DNA of 64,000 nt from Hygrocybe punicea (taxonomy: Eukaryota; Basidiomycota; Agaricomycetes; Agaricales; Hygrophoraceae): contig OY744464.1 in NCBI GenBank assembly GCA_963556145.1, forward strand, positions 5,394,001 through 5,458,000, in the 5' to 3' direction. Positions 1 to 19,864 of this stretch are shown piece by piece (positions within the stretch are counted from its first letter, which is position 1; each line of letters starts with the position of its first letter). Below the pieces are notes generated by a model. The model searched no databases, was not told where the DNA came from, and worked only from the letters and a program-made list of their open reading frames with translations. The position numbers were made by a program, and so were the translations under genes.

Positions 1-318
1 TCTGACTAGTAATGGAGTAGATGTCTGTGAAAAGGGGGACTGCACGAACGAGAAAATCTATAACAGGGATTATTGCGCTACACGTTAGTGGCCTAAACTG
101 TATGCTCGAAACGAATTAACTGACATCAGCTGAATACAGATACTGGCAATTACAAACGCGATGACGATTGCTGTGTTATGTAGGCAGGCTAGCCTGTCAC
201 CAAATCCAGCACCTTTGTTGAAGGCATTGATGTATGAAAATGTGATTGGCAGTGGGTAATAATGTATGTAACAAATACAAAATACTTTATGTGGATGATA
301 CATACGAACACGAGAACG
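1..318. other. no gene recognised (3' flank of SPT3)
   Basis: No frame here shows recognisable protein similarity and there is no RNA gene signature. The stretch lies downstream of the SPT3 stop codon and probably holds its 3' untranslated end or the flank of a gene outside the window. Confidence 0.5.
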
Positions 319-1660
319 TTAGATAAGGCTGACTCTAGTCCGAACAAGCCCTCCCCTCCAATTTCGCATTCCTGCTGACCGGTGATGTGACCAATCATTC
401 TGCATCCTCGAAAATGCATCCTGTATATGCTCGGGCCGCGACGCTGTCCGTGCTTCTGGAGGGGGTAAAAATAAGGAGCACATCGGCAGCGCGTGCTCTG
501 TTTCGCGATCAGGAGAGTCGTCTCTCCTTCGCTTGTCCGCAGGTCCACCAATGCTAGTAGCTTTACGTTTGCCAAGGGCAGGGGAAGCGACATAGTCATC
601 GCGGAGGTAAGATTCTTCGAGGGACTTCTTGACTGTCAGTCCTGCGAGGGTAACGGAACGAACCATCTCAAAAGCAAGGAAGCCAACGATATCGACCGTG
701 TCGTCGTTTGCCTTGAGGTCGAGGTGTGGTGGGAGGTTGAGGAATTCACGGAAACGCTTGGCTATGGAAGGGTTGGTAAGCGCGAATGCGGCATTGAAGT
801 GTTACGAGTAAGACCTTTTCGGTATGTGAACGAGGCTTGACGACATTCAGAGTAGTGTTGGTATTCCTCTCTCGTCATTTGGCGTGTAGCATCGTCCGCT
901 TCCTAGAATCGTCATTCAGCTGAATATACAATGCGTGAAAGGCAAGGGTTCACCTTGAGTCGTTGGATAGAAGCCTCATGTGCTTCAATATCATCTTCAT
1001 CCTCTTCGTCGTCGGACTGGTGCCCACTCTGTCTTAGTACCTCAGAATACAACGTAGTGATCTCCCACGGAAGTTTGATCGTGATTTTCTGCGCTTTTGC
1101 AGTCAATTTGTCTGAAATGAAACAGTAAATTAGGGCATCCGAGCATAATGGACCTAATTTGGAGACTGACCGTCAGCTCCATCCTCCAGTGTCTCCATAT
1201 CGCCTCCTCCACCGTCCCCTCCAGAGTCCTTGGCATGTTTACGCACATCTTTCCATGAGAGATAGGTACGCAGCCGGTTCACTTTCCCTCGATCATGGCG
1301 AATGAGGAAGATGAGATCCTCTGCCGAAAGATAACGTGCCCCACGGCGAGTGGCTAAAGCCCGTGCTTGTACGATCTACATTCAACAGGTCAATCTCAGT
1401 GCTGGGGGGAAGGTGAGGATATGCTTTACAAGCTCGATGAGTTGGCTCCGCACGATATCTTCGACAAGGTTAACCGTCTCAGGATTGGGGTCTTGTATCT
1501 CCCCGAAGACAAACATCTATTTATTCGAATATTTCATTCAGTGCTGTACAGCGCAGAAATTGTGTAGAAGGCACTGTACCATTTGTGATATCTCTTGAGA
1601 GTATTTGTAGTCCCTTACGGCCCCACCTTCTTGCGCTGCCGCTTTCTTTGCGGAGGACAT
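319..1660 (-). CDS. SPT3: SAGA complex subunit Spt3
   Basis: Spt3 is a TBP-interacting subunit of the nuclear SAGA coactivator, built from two histone-fold halves. The start is the ATG at 1660, opening MSSAKKAAAQ and leading to YKYSQEISQM. After an intron the next exon reads MFVFGEIQDPNPETVNLVED and then IVRSQLIEL, the first histone fold. Further exons give RYLSAEDLIFLIRHDRGKV, an acidic linker (DDEEDEDD) after ITIKLPWEI, and the C-terminal block TLAGLTVKKSLEESYLRDDY. The protein ends with a conserved tail containing DWSHHRSAGMRNWRGGL. It spans at least five exons and about 340 residues, the usual size. Family knowledge: Spt3 acts with Spt8 in recruiting TBP. Gene identity is secure; exact splice sites were read by eye. 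Confidence 0.93.
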
Positions 1661-2013
1661 CCTTTCGGGCCTTGCAATTGGATCAATTTGGATGCCACCA
1701 ACTTGCCACCATGAGTGTGACAAAAAGACATCACGTGCTACGTTACGCGTTACACATACAAAATTCACCTGATATACTTAAACATATGTAGCATACGGAC
1801 TGGTCCCATACACGGCCTCTGCACACCTGAGCAGGCTAAGCGCATAATCCCAAATGGAACACCCCCATCCAGCCCAAGTCTGGAGAAACGATGCTGAGTT
1901 ATAACCGTAAGCTTCGATTTTAGGAGAAAAAGGTTCTGGACTCCATATGCCCATCAGCACCACAATCATACAACCAAACCAGCAGGGGAAAACACATGCT
2001 GATAAAACACATC
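1661..2013. other. intergenic between SPT3 start and RNase III stop
   Basis: This 353-base stretch holds the SPT3 upstream region and the 3' flank of the RNase III gene. No additional coding signal was recognised. Confidence 0.5.
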
Positions 2014-3293
2014 TCACCATACAACAATTCCCATCTTCTCAAGCCCTTCCTTCGCGGCCTCGTTCCTCGCGGCCTTCTTAGTACCGCCCCTTCCATGTCC
2101 AAAGAACTCCCCGTCGATGATGACACGGACCTTCCAAAGCGGTGTCGTCTTTGTCCCTTTGCCCTCGCCGGGGCCATCCGAATACACCCATTCCACCATG
2201 CGTTGTTGCTTCTGCAAGTATTGGTTGAACAATGCGAGATGCCCGATGGTGGACGTGAGGGGGATGAAGTCCGCGGGGCCTTCAAGTGGATAGTGCGATC
2301 GTGCAGGAGTGGTCGAGGACGGAGGAGGGGAGGGTGATGGGGTTGGGAGAGCGGGGAGGCCATGCTGAATGCGCACGACCTGGTACGCGGCGACGGCATA
2401 GGGTTGAAAGAGTGGTCTGAGCCATAGTTTAACAGCTTCGAGGCCTTGGTCCATGTAGAGGCCCCCGACATATGACTTTGATTGAGAGTTGAAAGTTAAT
2501 ATTGACACTGATACCGAGCTGGCCAAGTGCATAGGCAGACGACAAATGCAGACTGACCTCGAAAACGTCCGCTGAGGAGACCGGTGGTGAGCTTGACAGC
2601 GAGATGTAGAGTGCGGACGTACCTTGGATATTCGTTGACGCCCGGAGTGTGATCGCTTGAGCGGGATGCAGACGCAATCTCGAAGGAAGTTTATACTTCA
2701 GAGAACTGAACGCCAGTGGATATCAACGTTGACCATTATACGAGAGACTTACGTACATGTCTGCAAGTGTTGCGTTTCCGACAATCAGGGCCCTGATTTT
2801 CTTGAACGAAGGTCATGAAAAGTCATCGCTGGCAATCAAGTGGGTACCGTACAGTAGAGGGCCCCACCCTTAGACCAGGGTGGGTATCCAACAAAAGGCT
2901 AGTTACAATAAGCCCAAGTACGGTATCGCCCAGAAACTCAAACCTGCAGACAGAGATGGTCGCGATATCCAAGAGTCAGCCAAGCCGTGCTTACTTTTCA
3001 TTGTCCGGACTCAGGTCATCTGGGTGGTCCTCGAAGATATGCGTAGGGCGTGCAAAGAAGCTGCGGTGAGTGAACACCTGTCGCCTGATAGCGTCTGAAT
3101 GGATATCTGGGAGGTCTGGGAAAGTGTCGTTAGGTCCAAAGTCGGGCCTGCCAGTGACGGTGTCAGTGTTGTATACTTGCACTAGTCACTGTGGTGAATG
3201 GAAGTCGCTGGCAACCCACTTGAGGGCCATGGCGTCTGCTTCCGCCTCAAATTTCAGATGACGGGAGGAGAAACCAGTCAGCCTTATTGCCAT
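2014..3293 (-). CDS. ribonuclease III family protein (RNase III domain + dsRNA-binding domain)
   Basis: The protein reads as an RNase III domain followed by a C-terminal double-stranded RNA-binding domain, about 330 residues. Spliced exons give RRQVFTHRSFFARPTHIFED, then NEKLEFLGDTVLGLIVTSLL (the RNase III signature), LRLHPAQAITLRASTNIQ, and ADVFE joined to SYVGGLYMDQGLEAV. The acidic positions of the active site (E and D of EKLEFLGD, D and E of ADVFE) are all present, so it should be catalytic, unlike mitoribosomal mL44-type relatives. The dsRBD near the C-terminus reads FFGHGRGGTKKAARNEAAKE. The start at 3293 (MAIRLTGFSS) is the longest good one; ATG at 3230 is an alternative. ADVFE lies on a 14-base micro-exon. 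Cellular role (rRNA, mitochondrial or other RNA processing) cannot be told from sequence. Confidence 0.88.
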
Positions 3294-3512
3294 CAATATT
3301 ACGGTAATGCTGTTCGTAGAATTGATGGTTCCCCACAGGGCTAATGTAAAGATAAAGCACTGTACGCCGGTATTGTGCACTCTGCTATGAGACACTTGAC
3401 AGAAATGTCGATGGATGTGTCCATGTTGCGGGGCTTCAGGCGACAACGTCTACTACAGTGACTGTGTCTGCAGGTGTATTCCCCTTAGGTTCTGCCGCGC
3501 TCTATCAACCAC

Positions 3513-4343
3513 TCAGGACTTTGAGAACATCAACATGAAATAAAACCCCACCTCAGTAGTCGAATAATCATTGTGAAGTCCGCACTCAGTCTTTACCTTC
3601 CCAGCCCATCTCCCCGCCCGTTCGCCCCCGCCCTCGGCAGCTTTGACTGTGCTGTGCCAGTCCCCGACACTGCGGTACCCTTGATCAAGTAACTTGTTTC
3701 GGGGAACCTCATTGACCTCAATGTACAATCTGACCAGGTCAAAGTCCCACGCGAAGAGGGGGTTGAGCTTGAGCAGACCCGTCGCATCGACCCCGAGTGG
3801 CTTGAGGTTTGCTCGATCGGCGCCCTGGGACCTGCGACGGCCAGTAATGACACATTTGACGCCGAGGGTGTCATACGCTCTGCGAGCAGGTTCGACCTAG
3901 AGGCTCAAGTCAACACATATCGACATGAGCACAAGAAAGCGCACCTTGACAACCTCATCATAAGTCTTCTCGTCGACCTCCCAAAGCTTCTCACCATACT
4001 TCTGCTCGAACTGCTGCACATTTTCGCAACCTTCGGGTTTAAACACATGCACAGGGATGTTGTACCGCTTCTTCACATTCTCGACGAGGTCGTATGTCTC
4101 GGGGAAGTGGTACAATGTATCGAGGAAGATGAGGGGTGGAGGCGAATCGGAGAGTTTAGATAGCATGTCGGTAGCGACGAGACCTGTGAGGCCAAAGGCA
4201 GTCGTTTGGTATAGCCTTGGGATGTATTCTACAGCCCATTTAAGTATGTCTTCAGGAAATAGGGAAGTGAGGTGAGCGTTGATTGCATCGAGAGCCTCCT
4301 GGGACAAGGGAAGCTCAAGGGGTTTGGGGAGGTTCAGAGGCAT
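3513..4343 (-). CDS. MET16: phosphoadenosine phosphosulfate (PAPS) reductase
   Basis: PAPS reductase makes sulfite from PAPS with thioredoxin in sulfate assimilation. Exon 1 starts MPLNLPKPLELPLSQEALDA and contains the PP-loop region FGLTGLVATDMLSKL and LIFLDTLYHFPETYDLVENV. After one intron (donor follows DEVVK) exon 2 reads VEPARRAYDTLGVKCVITGR, RRSQGADR, WDFDLVRLYIEVNEVPRNKL and the C-terminal KTECGLH, whose Cys is the conserved catalytic cysteine of the family. Length about 260 residues is normal. The last residues after ECGLH are not conserved; a small extra intron could alter them but would keep the same stop. Confidence 0.94.
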
Positions 4344-4562
4344 GATATTCGAAGTAGACGGCGGCGGGTTCAGAGGGAAGTGAGTTGAGGCTCCAGTTGC
4401 AAAAGCCCGGCTTCATTGCCCACCGGTCCAGGCTACCACCACGGACAAACGAAAATAAATATTTTCTTAGATGTGTAATAATACAGCGGGTTTGGATGAC
4501 TCCCAGTCCCATGGGGTCCTCGATAGGCCGCCCTTTCCAGACTTATCGTCATCGGATATTCC

Positions 4563-4876
4563 TCAACTCAGCCGCGAACCGGATGCGGCGAGCGCTCGCG
4601 CCTCCTCGTCGACGTCGTCGAAGACATCTTGCTTCACGGCTCTGATGGAATACGCCCACACGCCAATGCCGAGAGCGGCGAGGGTGAGTCCCGTTATGGC
4701 GTTCCGGACACGGTAAGGCTCACGAGCACGTTTGAGGCCTGGAGACATGATCTGTGGATGCCAGTGAAAGCCATGGAACATGTCGAGGGTTGGTTGCAAC
4801 TTACGTAGCTCTTTGGGCGGTAGGAGGTATTCACGGTCTTTTTTGAAATGTACTGTGCATCTTCTGCTGATGGCAT
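4563..4876 (-). CDS. COA3: cytochrome c oxidase assembly factor 3 (COA3/CCDC56-like)
   Basis: This is a small mitochondrial inner-membrane protein. Exon 1 reads MPSAEDAQYISKKTVNTSYR and then PKSY; an intron with GTAAGT donor and CACAG acceptor joins it to IMSPGLKRAREPYRVRN. One membrane segment follows (AITGLTLAALGIGVWAYSI), then an acidic tail (DVFDDVDEEARAL). The topology and the KRAREPYRVRN block before the membrane span match COA3/Cox25, which acts with Mss51 and Cox14 in feedback control of Cox1 synthesis. Mature length is about 80 residues. With the COX7-like gene at 8.9 kb it is one of two respiratory-complex IV genes in this cluster, though nothing shows co-regulation. Confidence 0.85.
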
Positions 4877-5225
4877 GGTGAAAGTAGGAGAACAACAAAA
4901 TTGTGCACGGCGGTTACAAAATATCGTTTATATGTTAGTAGTTCCTACTGGTCCTCAAATAGCTACAATGAATTGAAACTGGGTCATCTCCTGCCATCGT
5001 TACCTTCCTCACCTGTGCGCTTCAGTGTTCCTCAATGACTGATGCTGGCACTTTCTGAGCACATCCTCCTGCACTTGCGAGTGTCCACGACACTGGCAAT
5101 GACTCTTATCACGTGTGGCGGATCCCAGCGAAGAAAGAAAAATGGAAGCCTAAAACGGCACCCCGTGCACAAATAAACGCTGAAAACGTCGACATGAAGA
5201 GAGCGAGCACACGTTCTTTGGACCT

Positions 5226-5897
5226 TCATGAATACTCGATCGAGGCAAAGATCTCGCTAATCGCGGAGGCAGGCTGTTCAAGAAGGCGATAAGTGACTGG
5301 AGACTGGAGAGAACTTGAATTGCATTCAACATACGATCCCGTTTGGATCCAGACATTCACCCTACGCCACCGGGCGCAAGAAAATAAGACCAGGGTCACA
5401 CCTTGTAAATGAAATACTGCACAAGCAATCATCTTCAGCAAGCTGAAGTTGATGCCGTAGCGGTGTAATCTATCTACACGAGGCAAAGAAATTAATCGTG
5501 AGTAAGGAGAGAACCAACGGCAAGTGTGATACTCACGATGGTATCAAATATCGAGGAGGATGACCCTGGATGAGGACAAACGGGTTGAGATTTGAGGGAA
5601 TATCGTTGGAGATGCCATTCTGCATAGTCGCGGCTTGCGATGTCAAGGTGGCGTTGAGCTGGTTGTACTTGAGCCCTGGGATGCACATTGCGAATTCAGA
5701 TTTGCTACTGAAGGACATTGCAGAAAACGCAACAAGCAGAACACAGCACGCCGAACGGTCGTCCACCTCATCTGGTCTTGACAGCATTGAGATTTTTGAT
5801 GGTCGTGCGTGGTGGTTCGGGGCGATAATAAGGCCTCGAGGATTAGTTGGTAGACCAGGAAAACCACTGTTGGGGATGAAGGCGAGATAGAAGCCAA
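5226..5897 (-). CDS. possible uncharacterised spliced gene
   Basis: Not recognised. On the minus strand a frame is open from about 5890 to 5533 and reads SMLSRPDEVDDRSACC, SKSEFAMCIPGLKYNQ and LNPFVLIQGHPPRYLIP, ending at a GTGAGT donor. A CGTGTAG acceptor 60 bases on would join it to a short exon (RLHRYGINFSLLKMIACAVF) that ends in turn at a possible donor. The splice signals and the lack of stops suggest a real transcript, but no family was identified and no start codon could be fixed. It could also be the extended 3' region of the upstream ABCF gene or chance open frames. COA3 lies downstream. Confidence 0.25.
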
Positions 5898-5951
5898 TGT
5901 ACTGTACTTAGCTCAGAAGCCACCGCGGCGTCTTCGTCGATAAGAAAGCAA

Positions 5952-8534
5952 TCATTGCAATTTTCGTATCTTCTTTGAACAAGTGGATTCATACTGACGC
6001 ATTCCACCGTCTAACACCTTCAATTCGCCCTTCACCAAGCGATATACAACTCCAGGCTTTGGTTGCCACCCAGCATCTTTCCTGTCCTCTTCTTCCTCGT
6101 CGCTATCGTCACTGTTCTCGTTTGGCAAATCGCCCTCGACAATACATCGCATGAAGAACCGGTCATGCGTAATAACCATCAAGGCGCCCTCAAACTTGTT
6201 GATTGCTTCAACCAATGCAAGCACCGTATCGGAATCTAAGTGGGTTGTTACCTCGTCTAGCACCAAGAGGTGTGGTGGTGAGTAGATTAGCTTTGCGAGG
6301 GCTAGTCGAACCTTCGATTCAAGGCAAATTATTTCAGCCGGACAAGTATACGCACAGCTACAGAGCTGATTACGCACCTTCTGTCCACCAGAGAGAGCTG
6401 CAACAGGAACATTCGAAGCAGTGCGTCCAGGAAGCCCAAGAGAACCTAGCAAGGATCTAGCATCCTGCTCCGTTAAATCGCCAGCCGCCGTAACGAGTAG
6501 CTCAGATAACGCTGTAACGCTGCCGTCTCGCATACCCTTACTCTCCAACTCTTCGACCGCATGTTGGGAGAAACACTGGATCCGTGCCCTCGGGTGGTAT
6601 GTCACGGAACCTGACGTAGGCTGCAAGCCAACTCTGCCTCTGTTGAGCCCCCCACTGTCTCTACCGAGAACCAAATTGACAAGCGTCGACTTTCCGGAAC
6701 CATTCAGCCCTGCAATACCCACACGCTCTCCTGGGTGAATTACTAAATCTATATCTTGTAATGTCGGTAGCGCCGTTCCGGGGTATGAATAGGAAACTTT
6801 CTTCATAGATACTAATGCGCCTGGGAAGCGTAACGATGTGGGGATGGTAGGGATAGATAGGCGAACGAGTGGATCAACAGTAGGAATTTCAATCTGGTTT
6901 CGCCTCGAAAGATGAAAACCTCCGAGATCGCGATTGAGCTTGAACCTTCCGCCCCGAAGACCTACCTCCATCCCGGAGCGTTCCTCGAGTTTTTTGCGAC
7001 GGGATGCCGCTTGCTTCAGCTTCTTATCATCACCGCTACGTTTTGCAGCGCGGACATTCGCTTCGATAGTGTCCTCCATGTGTCGGCTCTTTTGCTCCTG
7101 TGCATCCTTCATCCTCGTCAGATACTTTATCCGAGATCGACGGTCGTGTTCAAAGGCGGAGAGGTTGCCGCAGAACTGGTGCAAACTGCATTCACGCAGT
7201 ACTATAAGTTCATCTGCAACTGCGTCCGCAAAGTCCCGGTCGTGAGTAATGACAACGACCGTTGTGTTGTCAAGGCTTTTGATATAGCATTGCAGCCAGA
7301 TTAAAGCCGGCAAGTCCAAGAAGTTGGTACACTCGTCGAGCAGAAGAATGTCCACCGTTTGAAACAGAGCACAAGCGAGATCACACCGTGTGCGCCAGCC
7401 ACCAGAGAGTGTCGTGAAAGGACGATTAATCCAATCTTTAGAGAAGCCAAGACCCAGCAGAATAGACCGTGCCTTGGTTTCTGCGCGTGAAGAGTCGGTC
7501 TGGGATGAAGGATGAATCTAGTACCTCAAGGTGTGCCGAACCAGAAGACGCACACTTTCAAGAAATGACTGAATGTCAGCCAAAGTATCAACAGCGACCC
7601 TTGTCTCATTCTGAACAGCGGCCGCATCGATGTCGTTATCGGTCTGGTGGAGCCTGTGTCCAGAACATGAAGAGAAATTCCAGAACATGAAGAGAAATAT
7701 GATACTCGGACTGTGACTGTTACTTACAATAATGCCGAAGCAGCAACCAGGCCCTCCAGAGAAATAAGATCCTTCCGGGCCTTGGTTCCTCTTGCACCAC
7801 TTCGTCTTGACGCAATCTCCGTCATTTCGGCAAGTTTGCGCTTCAGACGATCGTGCTTAAGCTGTCGAATGGCTCTGACTACGGCGAGTGGATCACAGGC
7901 ACTGTCCAGAGCCTTTGAAAGATCTGGATTGTCAACACATTATTAGAGAAAATGTCGACACCAACGATCCGGGCAAGAGACGTACTGCCAGCTTCCTTGA
8001 GCGCAAGCTCGCGACGAGCATCGCTGCGAACGACATGTTCCAGCACGCTGCCATCGCTGAGTTCCATAGCGGCAAGCTCATGGTCAAGGCTATTAACAGC
8101 GAAATTTGTCTGACCGAGGAGGAGTATGTGCAGGCTCCACGGTACACCTGGAATGCGACCCTCTCCCAATGCGCGGAGGATCGCTGTGAGAACCCGTAAG
8201 TGTCGATACAAATTCTCGCTCAAAAGAAGTCGTACTTGATTTTCCTGTTCCATTCCTGCCTACAAGGACATAATGTACATTTTCCCTCAGTTTCAGGTGG
8301 GCATGAGTCAGGAGGTCTTTCTCGCCAACGGTAATGCTAAGGTCCTTGATGTCGATCTAAGTGATGAGGGGGCGCCTGTCAGCGTTCGTGGACCGGGGTG
8401 GGAGATCTAGAAGATGAGAAGGGACGAACCTCTTTCGATGTCGCTATGTCTGAAGCGTCAACGTGAAACCGACTTTGCTGGACGGTAACTTCAAGTTGAA
8501 CAGGCTTGCATGCAGTATTGGAATCTTGAAGCAT
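5952..8534 (-). CDS. ABC-F family ATPase with two ATP-binding cassettes
   Basis: ABC-F proteins are soluble tandem ATPases that act on ribosomes or in stress signalling; there are no membrane segments here. The chosen ATG at 8534 opens MLQDSNTACKPVQLEVTVQQ. Cassette 1 has Walker A GRNGTGKS (around 8265), signature FTTLSGGWRTRCDLA and Walker B ILLLDECTNFLD. A charged linker follows (KRSGDDKKLKQAASRRKKLE). Cassette 2 has GLNGSGKSTLVNLVLG, VAALSGGQK, and LLVLDEVTTHLD, then VITHDRFFMR. Both Walker B blocks depart from the usual DEPTNHLD: Pro is Cys in the first and Val in the second. The catalytic Glu is kept in each. It is close to Uup/ABCF types; assignment to Gcn20, Arb1 or New1 is not supported. 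One intron contains a perfect 20-base tandem duplication at its 3' end. Confidence 0.88.
7659..7698. repeat. perfect 2 x 20-base tandem duplication in an ABCF intron
   Basis: The unit TCCAGAACATGAAGAGAAAT occurs twice without mismatch. On the gene strand it lies just before the ACACAG acceptor, so it duplicates the probable branch-point and pyrimidine region of that intron. Confidence 0.85.
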
Positions 8535-8935
8535 GGTTCAGATTGAGAAGCAAGATGGTGATTGAGGCTACGCGGGACAGGCTGATAATAAGGTGTACCT
8601 GCATGACTCTGGCGTATTATCGGGACCGGTGCAAAACATTGTGCGAACTGCACGGCTTGTCGATGGAACTGTCCAATCTTTTACTACCTAATCCGTACAA
8701 GTGACTCGGACCTGTGTGTTGAATTTTCCTGCAGACGAGATGCGAAACAGAATATCAAAGTCGCAAGGGAACATTTTCTGAGAATTTGTTCCAAAATATT
8801 GTCGAACTCATTGCAACCATCGTGGTCAAGCTTGGCATATATGTTCAACGGTATGTCTGTGGCCGACTCAATTGCCAGTTACACCGAAAGATGTGTTGAA
8901 GTACGCATTTTTCCTAATTGTGTCTATTAATCTGT
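8535..8935. other. intergenic between ABCF start and COX7 stop
   Basis: About 400 bases holding the ABCF promoter and the COX7 3' flank. No coding exon or RNA gene was recognised. Confidence 0.5.
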
Positions 8936-9354
8936 CTATTTTTTGGTTGGTTTGCCCTGTGGATCTCGTTCAGTGATTGACCGAATCCTCGTCAGCAACA
9001 ATAATACCTTCACCAGGGAGAAAAGTCCATAAGCGGTTCCGCACATGGTAACGGTGAATAAAGAGTAGTATACGCCTAAGATAACATCAGGTGCAGAACT
9101 GGTACGGGCTCTGCGGTGGAAAGATCCTTACCCAGATAAAGTCGTGAGCGGGGCAACCGGTGCCAGAGTGGTCTGTGATCGTTCTATGCCGGACTGAGCG
9201 TGTGTAACAAATTTGACTTGGTCTACCACTCACCTGGATCAGCTTCTGCTTCTCAAGGATGCGGTTGGGCTCTGCAATGGACTTCGGTGAGCTGAACGAA
9301 AAAAATGTGAAAGCAACAAAATGGAAACAGACTGTTGAAGATTAAGCTGAGCAT
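8936..9354 (-). CDS. COX7: cytochrome c oxidase subunit 7 (COX7/VIIa-like), five exons
   Basis: A 74-residue protein is assembled from exons 9329-9354, 9234-9291, 9132-9183, 9008-9075 and 8936-8956; all introns are GT-AG and lengths keep the frame. It reads MLSLIFNSLSPKSIAEPNR, ILEKQKLIQ, NDHRPLWHRLPRSRLYLGVY, then a single membrane span (YSLFTVTMCGTAYGLFSLVK) and the tail GKPTKK. The pattern of LEKQK.IQ, then PLW..LPRS.LY, then one C-terminal helix matches fungal Cox7, a nuclear-encoded inner-membrane subunit of complex IV; S. cerevisiae Cox7 is about 60 residues. The first exon is the least certain. It diverges from YAF9 across 78 bases. Confidence 0.85.
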
Positions 9355-9432
9355 ATTGCTGGAGACTGGAGACAGTGAGTCGGTGTGACTATTGGAAGCC
9401 GAGTATTCCCGAGTCCATGACTCCGACTATTC
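9355..9432. promoter_or_regulatory. bidirectional promoter COX7 / YAF9
   Basis: The two start codons are 78 bases apart on opposite strands, so both promoters must overlap here or extend into the neighbouring transcript. No TATA box was recognised. Confidence 0.55.
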
Positions 9433-10365
9433 ATGGCAACCGAACGCGTCCGTGTCAGGGTGCGTTCTTGCCGTCCAAACGGTCTCTCAAAGCTCTCATG
9501 CAGATACTAGGGTGTAACAATATTCCGTCCGATTATATATGGAAACACCGCAACAGTGCTCTCGCCAAATGAGCGCGAAAACGTGAACCCTGATCACACT
9601 CATCGATGGACTGTCGCAGTACGGAGCGCGGCTTCTGAACATGATTCTGACATCGTTGGCGGCGCAGATGATCTTAGCCTTTTCATCAAACGAGTCACCT
9701 TCAAGTTACACGAAACGTATCCAAATCCAACGAGGAGTGAGTGCTGGTGCTCTGCCACCACTGACAAGAATGACTCGCTTACATGGGTATGATTAGCTGT
9801 AGACAGGTCGCCCTTCGAAGTCACGGAAACAGGGTACGAGAATTTCTTTGTTACTATCCACACACCTTTTTGCTGATTGTTTTCCAGTTGGGGAGAATTT
9901 GAGATCCAAATCCGTATAACCTTCATCTCTGAATCCGGCGAAAAAGCTATAACCCTTTATCATCATCTGAAACTCCACCCATGGGCTCTAGCTGGCGATC
10001 CAGAAATCCCCCCTCTCGATGTTGCTGTCAAACTCGGTTCTGTCCATTCGTGGCAATACGATGAAATAGTTTTTAACGACCCGTTCCAATCATTCTTGAG
10101 TATCTTAACATCAGTTCCACCGACATCCCTCCCCAAGAGCAAACGTAGACCTGTCCCCTTCCATACCGCCAATGCTACATCAGAATCGTTGCAGGCTTCT
10201 CATGGAGGCGTCCCAGAGTTCACCATTCAAATGGAGAAGGAAGAGCAAGAGAGGCTTGAAACAGCTCGGAAGGTGGTGATTGCAGAGCAAGATCGCTGGA
10301 GAGGCATTCTTATTGAACGAGAAAGGGAGTTGGAGCGCTTGCAGAAACAAATGACTGATGGGTGA
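9433..10365 (+). CDS. YAF9: YEATS-domain protein Yaf9 (SWR1/NuA4 subunit)
   Basis: Yaf9 is a histone-acyl-lysine reader shared by the SWR1 remodeller and NuA4 acetyltransferase. Exon 1 is MATERVRVR; an intron joins it to GVTIFRPIIYGNTATVLSPN. The YEATS domain continues with [51 protein letters not shown] and ALAGDPEIPPLDVAVKLGSV, all typical blocks including the HxxHxW-like segment. The C-terminus is a coiled coil (ERLETARKVVIAEQDRWRGI and ERERELERLQKQM), which in Yaf9 contacts the rest of the complex. Three introns, about 265 residues. The ATG at 9433 follows GACTATTC and is the only start compatible with exon 1. Confidence 0.95.
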
Positions 10366-11128
10366 TGAATATACTCTCTGGCTATAGATCTGGTTGAAAC
10401 TCATCAACCTACCCTACAGAAATCATCAGTCTTGTACAGGTTGATTATCACCTGCTCTGGATAAAACTTGCCATTCTCTAGGCTACTTGTATTAGGATGA
10501 AAACAACTTAAATTCAACAAAATTCAACCTACTTACTGTACTTTTGTACCACATGAATGATAAACAAATATCTGTGATTGTTGTGCACATTGGATATCCT
10601 TATATGACAAAATGTTGATGGGTGTCATGATGTCTGCTGGGAATTGCCAGAGTCCTTTGCTTTGGTGGACATGTTATACATTGCAGAGGATAACTAAAAG
10701 ACACATGGCTGTGGTTCCTTGATCAACCACTCAAATATTGCATCAGGAAAAACCTCCCTGTGTGATTATGCATAATTATATGGGATCACATCTAATTATT
10801 TGATTTTCATAATTATTTATTATTTACAGTAATAATAAAACAAATCATCTGTTTGTAATAGTCATGATTGCTATCACATACAAAGGACTGCTCTCAGTCT
10901 ACTTTGACAAGAAGTAGGGTGGTTTTGGCAGGTTGACCAACCATACCAGACTTATGCAGTGAAGCTCAACCTGAAATTCAACCTAGTGTACATTGAATGT
11001 CACAATCCAACCTAATCCCCGCTGATGATCAACCCTAGTCACCCATAGTGATAGTAATTACCTCCACAATGTAAATATGACAACAGTCAGAAGAAAAACT
11101 ATGGCTAGCTCGGTTCCAGGCAGGTGTT
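10366..11128. other. AT-rich non-coding block between convergent genes
   Basis: This 763-base stretch between the YAF9 and ATR stop codons is strongly AT-rich (for example TAATTATTTGATTTTCATAA near 10800) and contains scattered copies of a short AATTCAACCTA-like word near 10510, 10970 and 10980. There are no long frames. It resembles an old, decayed repeat; similar base composition occurs at 35.2-35.6 and 49.2-49.9 kb. Confidence 0.5.
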
Positions 11129-19692
<8,564 letters not shown>

Positions 19693-19864
19693 TCCAGATA
19701 TGAAGAATGAGTCGGATCAGACAACATGCATATGCAATCGAGTATATGCAGCGCGTACGACACGTAGCGGTCCTCAGAACGCCCGGCTCTTTGTTGGAAA
19801 GTTTACAAAAATTTGTTTCCAGTGTTTGTGATTTCATGTATTAGTAAGCGTATACAGTACTAAG

